From Phocoena phocoena (lineage: Eukaryota; Chordata; Mammalia; Artiodactyla; Phocoenidae): 64,000 nucleotides of DNA. The DNA is taken from assembly GCF_963924675.1 (NCBI RefSeq), contig NC_089238.1:39946879-40010878 (forward strand), in the 5' to 3' direction. Positions 13,182-26,352 of this stretch are shown here, piece by piece (positions within the stretch are counted from its first letter, which is position 1; every line of letters starts with the position of its first letter). The translations under genes and the position numbers were made by a program. The notes under the pieces are model-generated. The model was not told the origin of the DNA and did no database searches. It was given only the letters and a program-made list of their open reading frames with translations.

Positions 13182-13470
13182 AAAACTGGAATACTGCAAA
13201 AGTTAGTTAGCATCAATATCTTGAGTTCCTTGGCCATGAAACAAAATTAAGGCTTGTAGATTCACCCTTCGTATTAGGGAGCAGACACAGGCATACCTTC
13301 AGATGTAGATTTGGGGATGGGCTGGGTTTAGTCAACACTGGTGCTTTTTGTTTTTGTTTGTTTTAATGCTTTTAATGGGGCACGTACTCATCAGCCACGT
13401 GCTTCATGTCTGCCGCTGCGGTAGCTCCCCTCCCTACAGTCTCACACCCAGCCAAACTGCTTCCTGGGGT

Positions 13471-13484
13471 CGGGGGGGGGGGGG
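13471..13484 (+). repeat. Poly-G tract
   Basis: Uninterrupted run of about 13 G in intron 2; C-rich on the CMTM4 transcript strand. Confidence 0.85.
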
Positions 13485-13974
13485 CCCAGAACACCCAAGG
13501 TTGCAGCCCCTTCTTAGGCCAGGAGATGAGGAGGAAGGGCACCCTCACACACACATGCTTTCTGGTCTCTCCTTCATTAACACACCAATAAGCACAGGTG
13601 GGAGCCGAAGTAACTCCAATAACTGATCATCGGGATCCGGCCCACAGAGAGGTTTGACTTGTACACTGTTCAAAACAGATTTGAACAAGCCAACATTTAA
13701 ACATCAGAAGACTGCACATAATAAACTTCTAAAAAAACCAAACAAAATCCATCTTTCAGCTGCTCTTGAAAAACTGTCCTGAAGGCCCATGAAGTAACAC
13801 AATTGGCTGTGACTGAGTAGAACAACCTCTCCGTCTCCCAGACCCCTGGCCCACCTTCTCACTTGCCCATTTCCGCCACATGCGCAGCCCCGGGGGGCCC
13901 TGAGTCTATGACCCTGATCCAGTCCTAGAGAGTGGGCCATCCTACAACGTGCCCCCCACCCTTCCATACTCTGT

Positions 13975-14210
13975 GTCCAGCGAGCACCTGTTCATCCCTC
14001 AAGGCTCAACTGGAATCTAGCGTTTTCTCCGAATTTCCCTGACTGACCTGCTCCAGGCCCCCTGCCCCGAGGAATCCATTGTGTTCTCCCAGGCCTCACA
14101 CCAAACGGGATCACCCAGAGCACACAAACCACAGTAGAGCAGCTGGCATCTACCTACCCTGCGCTTTCAGTTCCCAAAACCTGGCCCAAAGCAGGTGTTC
14201 AATACCACTG
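13975..14210 (+). repeat. L2 3'-end fragment
   Basis: Typical L2 tail words: 'cacctgttcatccctcaaggctcaa' (shortened here), 'ccctgactgacctg', and 'ggcccaaagcaggtgttcaat'. Confidence 0.55.
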
Positions 14211-14329
14211 GGCTCTGTGGCTAGCTCGAGTCAGCCCTACACATGGACAAGAGAAGAAGTTTACAACCACTCGGACCATACAGTGCACTGACTTGTGCTC
14301 AGATGGCCCCAGTATCAAAGGGATGATCG

Positions 14330-14470
14330 TAGTACTGATGACAGGGGCAGCTACCATCTACAGAGAGCCCACTGTGCCAAGCATATAACTCCCAGTGTCT
14401 CACTGAGCCCTAACCTAATTACCATCCAAAATACCTATAATAATGAGGAAATTGAGCCCTAGAAAGGATG
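14330..14470 (-). repeat. MIR fragment
   Basis: MIR-like 'actgtgccaagcatat', then 'taatgaggaaattgagccctagaaagg' read on this strand as the reverse of MIR. Confidence 0.5.
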
Positions 14471-14474
14471 AGTT

Positions 14475-15565
14475 TGACATAATGAAAAATATATATTTGG
14501 TCTTTGTCCCAGATTCCTTGGAATTTCCTGAGTGATAGGAGTGTCTTTTGTCATTCTTTTTTTTTTTTTTAATTTATTTTTGGCTGCGTTGGGTCTTCGT
14601 TTCTGTGCGAGGGCTTTCTCTAGTTGCGGCAAGCGGGGGCCACTCTTCATCGCGGTGTGCGGGCCTCTCACTATGGCGGCCTCTCTTGTTGTGGAGCACA
14701 GGCTCCAGACGCTCAGGCTCAGTAGTTGTGGCTCACGGGCCCAGGTGCTCCGTGGCATGTGGGATCCTCCCAGACGAGGGCTCAAACCCGTGACCCCCAG
14801 GCAGACTCTCAACCACCGAGCCACCAGGGAAGCCCCATCTTTTGTCATTCTTAATGAGGCCCTTTCAACTGTCCCTGAGTTTATGCTAATGAAGTGACTC
14901 TCAAGCCCCTAGATAATTTCTGGATGGGGGCTGGTTATCAGAAAAACCAGCCAGGTGATTAGAGGGTTGGAACTTTCAGCTCCACAGCCCCTGTGGGCAG
15001 GAGAGGGGCTGGAGATTGAGTTCAACCTTCAAATGGCCAAAGATTTTAATCAACCACGCCTACATAATGAAATCTCCATAAAAGCCTGAATGACATGACG
15101 GGGTTCCACGTGCCAGGAGGGTGTTGCCCCCCAACTCCATGGGGACAGAGACTCTTCTGGACCCTGCCCTATGCACCTCTTCCTTTTGGCTACTCCTGAG
15201 TTGTATCCTTTAGAACAAGCCAGAAATCATAAATAAAGCACTTTTCCAAGTTCTTTAAGTTGTTCTAGAAAATTATCGAACCTGAGGAGGGGCTTGTGGG
15301 AACTCCTGAATCTGCAGCTGGCCAAGCAGAAGTGCAAGTCACCTGGGACCCCATCTGTGTCGGGGGCAGTCTCACGGGACTGAGCCCTTTAACCTGTGGG
15401 GTCTGCAGTAACTCTGGGAGTTAGTGTCAGAACTGAATTGAATTGCTGGACACCCAGTTGGTCTTGGAGAATTAGAGAAGTTCTCAGTGTGGAAAAACTA
15501 CACAGATTTGGTGTCAGAAAAAAACACATACTTGGTGTCAAAAGTGGTGTCAGAAAACACTACAC
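14475..15565 (+). mobile_element. ERV-type LTR (copy A), interrupted by a SINE
   Basis: LTR-like sequence that begins near 'tatatatttggtcttt', is interrupted by the SINE at 14559-14836, and resumes at 'taatgaggccctttcaac'. It has a promoter/poly-A region with 'gcctgaatgacatgacgggg' and 'ataaataaagc' (about 15229). The left part matches the reverse strand of 21880-22480, including 'ggatgggggctggtt' and 'gagggttggaactttca'. Family not assigned. No retroviral coding part is present. Confidence 0.6.
14559..14836 (-). repeat. CHR-2 SINE, long type
   Basis: Ends ccaccagggaagcccc. Duplications tcttttgtcattctt at 14544-14558 and 14838-14852. Inserted into the LTR copy A. Confidence 0.95.
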
Positions 15566-15569
15566 AATG

Positions 15570-17120
15570 AGTCGTGGCGAAAGCCTCAGAACTCTGCAAG
15601 TGGCCCTTCTGGGGGACTGTTCTCAACTCACCACAGCACCCAGCCTGGGTTCTCAGGTCGGGAGACATCTGTGGGAGGAGCAGGGGCCACAGAGGCCACT
15701 AAGAAGGAACACCAAAGAGAAAGAAAAGAGACTGAGATTGTGGTGTCATCAGAGGCAAGAGGAGAGAGTAGGGCAGGAGGGACTGAGCTGAGCGTATTCC
15801 GGTGCTGAAACGGTTGGGGGCGGCGAAGAGGGCTGGGAAGCAACCATAGGATCCAGGAGAACAGAGGCCCCCAGTGATGCTGACCAGAGGACTTTCAAGG
15901 ACAAAGTCAGGGGAGTGGATGGGGGAGGGAAGAGGCAGTCCTCGTGTTCGGGAAGGACACAGGCAAAGCTTTTTGGGGTGTTGACACTATCCTATCTGTT
16001 GACCCAGGTGATGGCTACACAGTCTTTTATCATTCTTCACTAAACTGTACATTTACTTTTACAAATTTTTCTGAATATGCTGTATTTGATGATCAACGCT
16101 GAGACAAGAGATCAGGAAGCAGCGAAGTAGAGAAGGTGTGTGCGGACCTCCGTCTGCTTTAAAAAGTTTGGCTGCGCTTACAGGGCTTGAGGGCTCTGAG
16201 TGCCGGCTAAGGAGAGTGGGAGCGCCCGGGGTCAATGGTAGGAAGAAGATGGAAGGAGAGAGGGACGGGGTGGCAGAGGAGGCCAGGGGCACCAATCAAG
16301 GTGAACACAGGTAGAACACATGGGCGTGTGAGCTCCCAACATACAGAGAAAAACACACATCACAGAATAAGTCCCATAGAGTCGCTAAAAAAACAAACAA
16401 AAAAAACAAGCTGATATTAACACACTCTTTCTGATTGCATCAAATAATGCTTGTATAAAATATATACTTTGCATTGTCCTCCTTATGTACCATTTTTCAT
16501 GCATATGTGAGTCAACTTATCTCCCGAAATGACCCAGTTTTCTAAATCTATACCAATCACACCCTACGTCACTCATCAGCTGGCTCTCTTGGGGTCAAGA
16601 ATACTCCTACCACCTTGTTAGAGAAACACACACACCCAAGGCCAACCCACTGTGATGATTCCAGCCGGATCAGCTCTAAGAAATCACTTTTGCTCCCATC
16701 CCTGAGAACAGATGACCTGGGCTCCCATCAGTAAGTACCATCTCCTCGAGTCCATGAAACTTACATACTCTTTCGTTGGATAAGCAGACACCTTCACCTG
16801 CTCTAAAAGGGTGGAAATCCTGCAAAGGATCCCAAAGGACAGAAAGTGTTCTCAAGTGACCACATCACCACCCGGTCATCGGCCCTAGCCAACACCATCC
16901 GAAAGGAAAGTAGGGATGTTAACTTTCCAGTGAAAAGGATGCGCTTCGATATAACCCCAAAAATGTGGTTGTCAACCAGTGAAAGTCTTTCACGGTTAAA
17001 ATAGAAAAATCAGGATTTAAGAAAGCTCAACAAATAGGTATTTCTCGAGATAAGATAAAGGCCAGTATGAATTAGTTAGAAATCTGAAGTATGAAGTCTT
17101 TTTTGCTGTTGTTATGGTGA
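15570..17120. other. Intron 2 stretch with little recognisable content
   Basis: No exon-like frame. About 15960-16090 resembles an L1/MER 3' end ('ggtgatggctacacagtc...taaactgtacatttactttta'). The rest is unassigned. Confidence 0.5.
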
Positions 17121-17136
17121 TCTGTGATCCTTTTTT

Positions 17137-17281
17137 AATTAATTAATTACCTAACTAACCGATTATTTTTTTGGCTGCGCCACACAGCTTGTGGAATCTT
17201 AGTTCCCCAACTAGGAATTGAACCTGGGCTCGTGGCAGTGACAGGGCAGAGTCCTAACCACTGGACTGCCAGGGAATTCCC
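17137..17281 (-). repeat. CHR-1-like tRNA SINE
   Basis: Older, shorter SINE flavour: 'ggctgcgccacacagcttgtgg' region and end 'actgccagggaattccc'. Flanked by gtgatcctttttt on both sides. Confidence 0.85.
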
Positions 17282-17294
17282 AGTGATCCTTTTT

Positions 17295-17455
17295 TTTTAG
17301 TTGAAATGTAGTTGATTTACAATATTATATTAGTTTCAGGCATGCAGTACAGTAATTCAGTGTTTTTGCAGGTTACACTCCATTATAAATTATTACAAGC
17401 TAATGGCTATAATTGCCTATGTTATATAATACAGTGAAGTATAAAGTCATCTAAC
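17295..17455 (-). repeat. L1 3' UTR fragment
   Basis: 'agttgatttacaatattata', 'ttagtttcaggcatgcagta' and 'ccattataaattattacaag' match the reverse of the cetartiodactyl L1 3' UTR. Confidence 0.7.
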
Positions 17456-17569
17456 AGATTTATGGCTGTCAAATAAGTAGGTAAGACAGAATTAAGGGAG
17501 TGAAGTCAAAGCTGGTGGAAGTTTACAGGAGAATGACGTGGCTGACAGACACCAAGGGCCTCTGACTCA

Positions 17570-17765
17570 CAGTAAGGTTAATATTTCTCATACTGGCAAC
17601 AGCGCCCACTGCTTTGGAGCGTTTATACACACTGTCTCATTTCATTCTTAAAACAGCCCTGTAAGAAAAATATTATCATCTCAACTTGGGGCTCTAAGTG
17701 ACTTGCCCAGGGTCATACACAGCTTGGACTTGAATGCAGACAGGTCAGCCTAACTTAAAGCCAGT
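17570..17765 (-). repeat. MIR element
   Basis: 'tattatcatctcaacttggg', then 'gtgacttgcccagggtcata', 'cagcttggacttgaatgcag'. This is the well-conserved MIR half in reverse. Confidence 0.75.
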
Positions 17766-17776
17766 GGGGTTTTTGG

Positions 17777-17934
17777 GGTTTTTTTTTTTTTTTTTGGCTG
17801 CATCGGGTCTTAGTTGCGGTATGCAGGCTCTTGCCTCGCAGCATATGGGATCTTAGTTCCCCAACCAGGGATCAAACCCGCATCCCCTGCATTGGAAGGC
17901 GGATTCTTAACCACTGGACCGCCAGGGAAGTCCC
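17777..17934 (-). repeat. CHR-type tRNA SINE, short
   Basis: T-run, 'ggctgcatcgggtcttag', 'ggcggattcttaaccactgg', end 'accgccagggaagtccc'. Confidence 0.9.
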
Positions 17935-18129
17935 GCCCCTGGGTCTTAACCATCCTAGCAGCTGCTTCTTTGTCAAACAGGATCTCCATCATGGTTTCAT
18001 TCACAGCCTGGTCCAGCCCCTCCCTCAGAAAGTATTTATTGTGGCCTTAGAAACTCCCGGGGACCTGGGTTTCCAACGTACCTTGCCCCACAACAATGAC
18101 CTTGCCCCCATGGAGCCTGCGTGTTAGTT

Positions 18130-18157
18130 GGGGGGGGGGGGGGGGGCGGGGGCGGGG
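18130..18157 (+). repeat. Long G-run, G-quadruplex-prone
   Basis: About 17 consecutive G, then GCGGGGGCGGGG. On the CMTM4 sense strand this is C-rich, so a quadruplex would form on the template strand of intron 2. Confidence 0.85.
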
Positions 18158-18159
18158 TT

Positions 18160-19586
<1,427 letters not shown>

Positions 19587-20564
19587 TTACAAACACACAT
19601 GTACGTGTACGTTCAGCACACATCTGTGGACACACGTGTCCGCAGCATTTAAATAAAACTCAACCGCTGCCGCCACGTACAGCCCCGGAGTTTTTCCCCT
19701 GGGGACAGCAGTATCATGGTCAGGAATGTGACCTGATCCAATTCTTACCCAAGAACAGGCATAGGGGGCTTACTGAAAGGATCAGATTCCTCATGTGAAC
19801 AACCAAGCCCCACCACAGGACACTGACACCAGGCTGGTGCCGTGCAGCTCCTCGTGAGGAAGCAAACAGGAACATGCCCTCAGTGGTTTTAGTCTGCCTC
19901 TGCCACGAGTAAGTGGACACTGCCTACACACGCTTCTCATGTATAGTCTCCACCACAAGGATGCCAAAGATCAAGAGAGCAGGGTCCTGGTGGCATCTGC
20001 AACTACCCTGCTGGTTCAGCTGAGGTCACACAGGCTGACTGAGACCCTTGATGGCTTTAGGAGAAGGATTTGTATAACCCCCTTCCCCCATTTAGAAGTC
20101 CCACCCAAAAATAAGGCCCACCTAATTAACTCATGAGCCATGCTTTTAAAAAGTTTATCATTGGACTTGATGATAAAGAGACAGCCTGGCAGTTTATAAA
20201 AACATTTTAAATCTACAAACAATAGAATCAATTTCTTTCGGAAGGACCAAAGTAACACTCTAGCAGTATGTCCCAAGCGATGAGAGATCATGAAAGCAAA
20301 CAGGTATCAATGGAAATCACCAGTTTCAAAGGGAGATTTCAGGAACAGGAGGTGGCAGAGGGGCTGAGTTAGTGGCCCTGTGATCAAGGAGAAGTCAGGT
20401 GGTCTTACACCTAAAACCAGACCAGTCTTGGGCTCCTGGTCTGTACCCCACTTCCGCAACCGAGTGCCTCGCCGCCCACTACCTGTCAAGCCTGTGCCAG
20501 AGCTTCCAGGCCGGACCCCCCCCAAAAGCCAAGGAAGCACAGGCAGGCAGCTCTGTGGTTCCAG

Positions 20565-20695
20565 ATTTGTCCTTAGAACCAGCAACATCAGCATCACCAG
20601 GGAGCTTGTTAGAAATGCAGAATCTCTGCCTCCCCTCCTTGACCTCCAGAGTCACAGTCTGCTTTTTGGACAACATCCCTAGATGACAGAAGTGT
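20565..20695 (+). repeat. MER5-type hAT remnant
   Basis: 'agcatcaccagggagcttgt', 'tagaaatgcagaatctctg', 'gacctccagagtcacagtctg' follow the MER5A/B pattern. Confidence 0.7.
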
Positions 20696-20744
20696 GGGAA
20701 GCATAGGAGGCACAGGCTGCTCTGGGGCCCTTCTCCACCTCCAG

Positions 20745-20995
20745 GAGTCCCACTCATGCCTTTCAGTGCCATGCTCAGCTCACATCTTCCCCACGCCCTT
20801 CCTGACTGCACCTCTCCCCACCAGACGTGACTGATCCTACCCTCTCCCAGGAAAGCTTGCACGTCTGTGGTTGCGTTCCATCTATCACACTTGCCACCAT
20901 GGATCTCTCTGCCTCCTGAGCTCTTTGAGGGCAGGGGCCAGTCCATCTCCCTCCACTCCCAAGGCACCAAGCTCACTAACCTGCACAAAGCCAGC
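20745..20995 (+). repeat. L2 3'-end fragment
   Basis: 'cacgcccttcctgactgcac', 'gcctcctgagctctttgagg', 'gcaggggccagtccatctc' match the conserved L2 terminus in sense orientation. Confidence 0.7.
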
Positions 20996-21589
20996 GAATA
21001 GGGGCCCGGGGAGCCTCTTCAAACCCACCCCAACAATTCCTGACGGACTTGTCAGTCTCCACATGAAAGGAAGGGAGGCTCTGCTTTTTCCATGCCTTTC
21101 TAACAATATGTGGTCTTTCCATATTTCTATTCGAAGTCAACACGTAACAATTATGGGCCTTACAGCATACTTTGTGCTTCTCCTAATGGCTCTCCTTATA
21201 ATTCTCTACAGAACCAGACACTTTCATTCTCAATCTGAATTACATGCCTGACTTGCAATCAATTCACAAAGAAAGAGTTCATATAAGGGAAACTCCTAAA
21301 AAAATTTTTCTTTCGTATTTTTTTTACCCCTGTAATTGGACCTAGTAATCTTGGGCAAGAAATAACACACATCAGTATAGAGTTACAAATGTCTCTGGTA
21401 TGCTAACTTCAACCGTATTTGTGTGGGAAGGTAACATCTACATTCTTAAATATTAAAATAAAAATGGTTTCAAGAATATGCAAATCCAATAGGCAATTCA
21501 ATAAATACAGACAAAATTCCCTGCTCTCTAGCTCATATGCTAATGAAGGAGTTTTTAAAAGTAGATTAATAATGTAGCATGTTAGACAG

Positions 21590-21790
21590 TGATAAATACA
21601 AAGAAGAAAAATCAAAGCAGGTAAGGAGAATGAAATGTAACCAGGCAAGGGTGTTCAAAATTTTAGGCAGAGTGACCACGGAAGGTCTAAGAAGGTTCTA
21701 GATTTATTACAAAGGATATTAAAGTATACGACTGAAGAGCCAGATGAAGAGATACACAGGGCAAGGTCCAGAAGGGTCTCAAACACAGGA
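21590..21790 (+). repeat. L2-class fragment (uncertain)
   Basis: 'gacagtgataaatacaaaga', 'agcaggtaaggagaatgaaa', 'ggcagagtgaccacggaagg' resemble the old LINE sequence also seen at 59190-59520. Confidence 0.35.
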
Positions 21791-21879
21791 ACTTCCGTCC
21801 CCCTGGAGTTTGGAGTGCACCCCCCGCCCCCCATCACCTGGATGCGTTTTTGGTTCACCAACCTGGAAGATCAATCCTC

Positions 21880-22480
21880 GAGTTCAAGACTTTTTACAAA
21901 GCTTAATCTGGAGCCCCTCCCCTTCTCAGAGGTCAGTGGCTAAGGTTGAAAGTTCCAACCCTCTCATCACCTGGTTGGTTCCCCTGGCAACCAGCCCCCA
22001 TCCTTAGGAGCTTTCCAAAAGTCATCTCATTAACACAAACTCAGGTGTGGCTGGAAGGGATCTGTTAAGAATATCAAAAATAGGGGGCTTCCCTGGTCGC
22101 ACAGTGGTTAAGAATCTGCCTGCCAATGCAGGGGGCACAGGTTCAATCCCAGGTCCAGGAAGATCCACATGCTGCGGAGCAACTAAGCCCGTGTGCCACA
22201 ACTACTGAGCCTGTGCTCTAGAGCCCAGGAGACACAACTACTGAGCCCGCATGCCTAGAGCCCAAGCTCCGCGACAAGAGAAGCCCCTGCTCGCCACAAC
22301 TAGAGAAAGCCCACATGCAGCAACAAAGACCCAATGCAGCCAAAAATTAAAAAAAAAAGAATATCAATATCAAACACCTCTTATCACTTAGGAAATTCCA
22401 AGGGTTTTAAGAGCTCTGTGTCAGAAATAGAATGAAGACCAAATATATATTTCATTATTATAAACCACAATATCACAAGT
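21880..22480 (-). mobile_element. ERV-type LTR fragment (copy B), split by a SINE
   Basis: Reverse complement matches the 5' part of LTR copy A at 14475-15000: 'tgaaagttccaaccctctca', 'aaccagcccccatcc', and, beyond the SINE at 22078-22356, 'ttaggaaattccaaggg' and 'gaccaaatatatatttcatt'. Only the upstream part of the LTR is present. Confidence 0.6.
22078..22356 (+). repeat. CHR-2 SINE, long type
   Basis: Head 'ggggcttccctggtcgcaca'; duplications agaatatcaa at 22068-22077 and about 22358-22367. Inserted in LTR copy B. Confidence 0.93.
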
Positions 22481-22595
22481 ATTGCCATGTGTAAAGATAC
22501 AGATACATACATATGCACTATATACATATAATAATTTAATCAATCCCCCACTGATAGGTCATTAGGTGGTGTGAATACTCTAATAGGCTGTACAC

Positions 22596-23105
22596 TTTTT
22601 ATAAAATTTATTATATTGAAGTATAGTTGACAATGTACTGATTTCTACTGGCAAAGTGATTCGGTTATACATATATTTCCCTGTGCTAAACAGTAGAACC
22701 TTGTTGTTTATCCATCCTATATATAATAGTTTGCATCTACTAATCCCAAACTCCCAATCCATCCCTCCCCTATCTCCCCCTCCCCCTTGGCAACCACAAG
22801 TCTGTTCTCTATGTCTGTGAGTCTGTTTCTGTTTCATAGATAAGTTTACTTGTGTCATATTTTAGATTCCACATATAAGTGTCAGAGTGTTCTGCCTATG
22901 TTTTCCTCTAAGAGTTTTATAGTGTCCAGTCTTACCTTTAGGTCTCTAATCCATTTTGAGTTTATTTTTGTGTATGGTGTTAGGGAGTGTTCTAATTTCA
23001 TTCTTTTACATGTAGCTGTCCAGTTTTCCCAGCACCACTTATTGAAGAGACTGTCTTTTCTCCATTGTATATCCTTGCCCCCTTTGTCATAGATGAATTG
23101 ACCAT
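22596..23105 (-). mobile_element. L1 fragment: ORF2 C-terminus plus 3' UTR with internal deletion
   Basis: Read on the minus strand, 22882-23105 encodes ORF2 C-terminal residues ([40 protein letters not shown]). 22596-22880 is the 3' UTR ('acttatatgtggaatctaaa'). The join skips the last part of ORF2, so this is an internally deleted copy. It is not functional. Confidence 0.85.
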
Positions 23106-23240
23106 AAGTTCTAGTAAGCAGTATAGTTTTTATTTGCCTGCACTTTGGCACAGCAAATCAAATTTCTTCCAGCACACTGAAATCTAACAATCACTGCTGA
23201 AGCAAAACCTATCAATTGGCCAATAAGAAAATAGGGACTG

Positions 23241-23425
23241 GGGGAATTCCCTGGTGGTCCAGTGGTTAGGACTCCATGCTCTCACTGCTGAGGGCCTGGA
23301 TTCAATCCCTGGTTGGGGAACTAAGATCCCACAAGCCACGTGGTATGGGGAAGGAAGGAAGGAAGGAGGGAAGGAGGGAGAGAGGGAGGGAGGGAGGGAG
23401 GGAGGGAGGGAGGGAGGGAGAGAGG
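23241..23425 (+). repeat. CHR-1-like SINE with GGAA/GGGA tail
   Basis: Head 'gggaattccctggtggtcca'. The expected A-tail is replaced by a purine microsatellite (23347-23425). Duplication around 'aaatagggact' on both sides puts the microsatellite inside the insertion. Confidence 0.88.
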
Positions 23426-23430
23426 GAGAA
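23347..23430 (+). repeat. (GGAA)n/(GGGA)n microsatellite
   Basis: Pure purine tract on the plus strand; a tail expansion of the adjoining SINE. Confidence 0.95.
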
Positions 23431-24069
23431 ATAGGGACTCAAAGTTATACTGGAAGCCAACAACTTCAAAGCACCTAAAGAATCAAAAGTAATTCAACTT
23501 ATAACAATTCTGCAGTAGACAAATACACAAGGAAAATTGCACAGAGATGTTCAAAAAGATGTAAATAAGGAATAACTATTGCAGTTGCTAAGCGGGAGAT
23601 CACGGGTGTGCCCTTGAAGAGAGCCCTTTCCGTGTAGCATCTACCAACTGACCAGGAGCAAATATTTGCACAGTTGATAAGTAAACTGATATTAAAACAT
23701 TGCCAGATTTCCACAACTATGGCTAATTATGATTGGCAACATCAAAAAGCGGGGGGTGGGGGGGACATAGCTGGCTGATTAAGGTAACATAAAACTTTAA
23801 AAAAATTCATAACCCCCCTGTTACCAGTGGTGGGAGTGAAAACCATCAGGACCCTTCTGAAGGGCTGTGTTAACAGCATGGTTCACAGTACATCCCGTTC
23901 TCCTCCCTCAGGGCACATTGTAGGGTTGGAGATTTGTGCTGAGTTTCCTGGGGCAGATTTACTCTCAAGATGATGAAGCTTATGCTCCAACATCCCATCC
24001 ATCACAACTCCTTTTCCCAGGTGGTGATGGAGTAACAGTGGGCATTTTGGGGATTCAGCAAACTGGAAG

Positions 24070-24460
24070 TTTTGGGGTTTTTTTAAAAATTATTATTTAT
24101 TTTTTGGCTGTGTCGGTTCTTAGTTGTGGCATGCGGGCTCCTTGTTGAGGCAGGCAGGATCTTTCATTGCGGCACACGGGCTTCTCTCCAGTTGTGGCGT
24201 GCGAATTTTCTCTTCTCTAGTCATGGCACACAGGCTCCAGGGCATGTGGGCTCTGTAGTTGTGGCGCGCAGGTTCCACAGTGCATGGCCTCTGTATTTGC
24301 AGAACGCGGGCTCTAGTTGAGGCACCAGAGCTCAGTAGTTGCAGCATGCGGGTTTAGTTGCCCCGAGACATGTGCGGTCTTAGTCCCCGACCAGGGATCG
24401 AATCCACATCCCCTGCACTGTAAGGCGGATTCTTTACCACTGGACCACCAGGAAAGTCCC
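24070..24460 (-). repeat. Long old CHR-type SINE
   Basis: About 390 bp, longer than other copies because of extra '..agttgtggc..' units. Ends 'ccaccaggaaagtccc'. Short duplication aactggaag at 24061-24069 and 24465-24473. Confidence 0.88.
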
Positions 24461-24474
24461 GGCTAACTGGAAGC

Positions 24475-24870
24475 TGAGTGAGAGAGACGGTGAATTTGGG
24501 TTTGGTGGTCGCTTTCATGTACAGCTATTGTAGCCTTCCCTCTGACCTGACATCATGAGGAAGAAAAAGGTGCTAAAATTCACAAGATCAATGTGTCTGA
24601 CAGTGCCAAACTAAAAGTGTGGGTGGTGAAGGGGGAACGGGGTTTGAAACATATGGAGCCAGAAGTTAGCATTCTTTGGAAGGAGAATTCTTCAGATCAT
24701 CAAAACGCCCAGAACAGTAAGTGGACAATTCTGTTTTCATTGGTGCCTAAATGGAAGTTGCGCCCTATCAGGAATATATCCAATAATGCAGAGTATGCAA
24801 TTATAAACACACTATATACCTTTCCTCCCTTTTTGGTGGGAATCACACGAAATAGAATCTATCATTATTC
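24475..24870 (+). other. Unassigned single-copy stretch
   Basis: Open frame over 24593-24907 with no recognised family and no splice context. A preceding ATG context (catcATGaggaagaaaaagg, 24554) starts a frame that ends quickly. It could be part of an old retrocopy, but I do not recognise the parent. Confidence 0.25.
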
Positions 24871-24878
24871 TGGGGTTC

Positions 24879-25006
24879 AGGGAATTCCCTGGTGGTCCGG
24901 TGGTTAGGATTCCGCAATCTCACTGCCGAGGGCCTGAGTTCAATCCCTGGTTGGGGAATTTAGATCCCACAAGCCATGCGATGCGGCCAAAAGAAAAAAA
25001 AAAAAA
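24879..25006 (+). repeat. CHR-1-like tRNA SINE
   Basis: 'agggaattccctggtggtcc', B-box-like 'gagttcaatccctgg', ends 'gatgcggccaaaag' plus A-tail. Confidence 0.9.
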
Positions 25007-26050
25007 CACATTAAAAAAAGAAATTCCAGCAGTGGTATTATAAAGAGCAACTACATATATGTGGGAGATTATTACAATTTATGCAGCCCCATGTATCAGA
25101 TCACATCATAAAGTACCTGACAAATCTTGAACTGATAAAGTCTGACAGTCCCCAATAAAATGGCACACAAAGTTGCCTCCAACGAATGGAAACAGCCTGA
25201 AGAAACAAATGTTCCAATGACAACTTCCTACACACATTCATCAGTAAGTTGATGTATGCAGTGTAAGAGTATGTTGATTGTGTAACGATGGTGCTCAATA
25301 CGATGGAGTGGCAAACTAAAACCTGAACTGTTCTTGTGTACCCCTAAATTTCAGATCGATTTTTGTCTACTTTTTCAGAATTAACTGATCATACTAAAAT
25401 TCAAATACCATCGATCTTAGTGGAGGCCAAAAGTAAAAACAGAAAGAAAACACTTTTAGAATTTGTAATTTTGTATGCTTCTCATTCTTAAATAGTCATT
25501 ATTGCACCCAGTTTTATATTTTTCATTTCCTATGTTTTTCCTTAGAGTGGGTCTCCAAAGTCATATGAGTCTCCAGCCTCTCAAAAGCTGGCTCTGCTTC
25601 TGACTGTGGGCAATCAAAGGTGAGTGGATAAGATACGTTACTTCTGGCAGCAGCCTTCAGGATCTGTGAGCAATTTCACCACGCTCCCGCCCCCGCCCCC
25701 GCTAGCCAGCAGTGCTCCTGGTGGGGGTGGCCTCTGAGTAAGGCTGATGGGCAACCAGCTCCCAACTGACCTGAGATGAATGTGTAACATAGGGGAGAAG
25801 GAAACCTCCCTTGGGTTAAGTCATGGAGATTTTAGGTTTGTTTGTTACTTCGGCATAATCCAGCTCATGCTGGCTAGGAAGGGCATCTTGGCATAATGTT
25901 AAATTTGCACAACAGGTCCTGGGTATTTAGTACAAAACTGCAAATTTTTACAGGATGAATGTTATCACACCACTCACTCATAAAGACACCCGATCCAAAT
26001 GGTTTTACAGACCAATTCTTAACAGACTGTCAAGGTAAAGATACTGCCTA
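25007..26050. other. Intron 1 stretch without recognised elements
   Basis: No coding frame or clear repeat. A GC-rich patch 'cgctcccgcccccgccccc' lies at about 25683-25700. Confidence 0.4.
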
Positions 26051-26056
26051 TGTTAT

Positions 26057-26352
26057 ATACATAAATTTATTTATTTATTTTTGGCTGCATTGGGTCTTCA
26101 TTGCTGCACGCAGGCTTTCTCTAGTTGTGGTGAGCAGGGGCCACTCTTTGTTACGGTGCACGGACTCTAGGCGCATGGGCTTCAGTAGTTGTGGCTCACA
26201 GGCTCAGTAGTTGTGGCACTCGGGCTCAGTAGTTGTGGTGCACGGGCTTAGTTGCTCCGTGGCATGTGGGATCTTCCCGGACCAGGGATCGAACCTGTGT
26301 CTTCTGCATTGGCAGGCGGATTCTTAACCACTGCACCACCAGGGAAGTCCAA
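26057..26352 (-). repeat. CHR-2 SINE, long type
   Basis: Ends 'ccaccagggaagtcc'. Duplications gcctatgttat (26046-26056) and gcctgtgttat (26353-26363). Confidence 0.94.

Noticed and set aside
12623..13250. Many open frames of the type GLSLLWPLPLRSTGSG or VESPPADAGDTGSCPGPG, here and at some 20 other places
   Set aside because: They are translations of CHR-2 SINE bodies in different frames, not genes.
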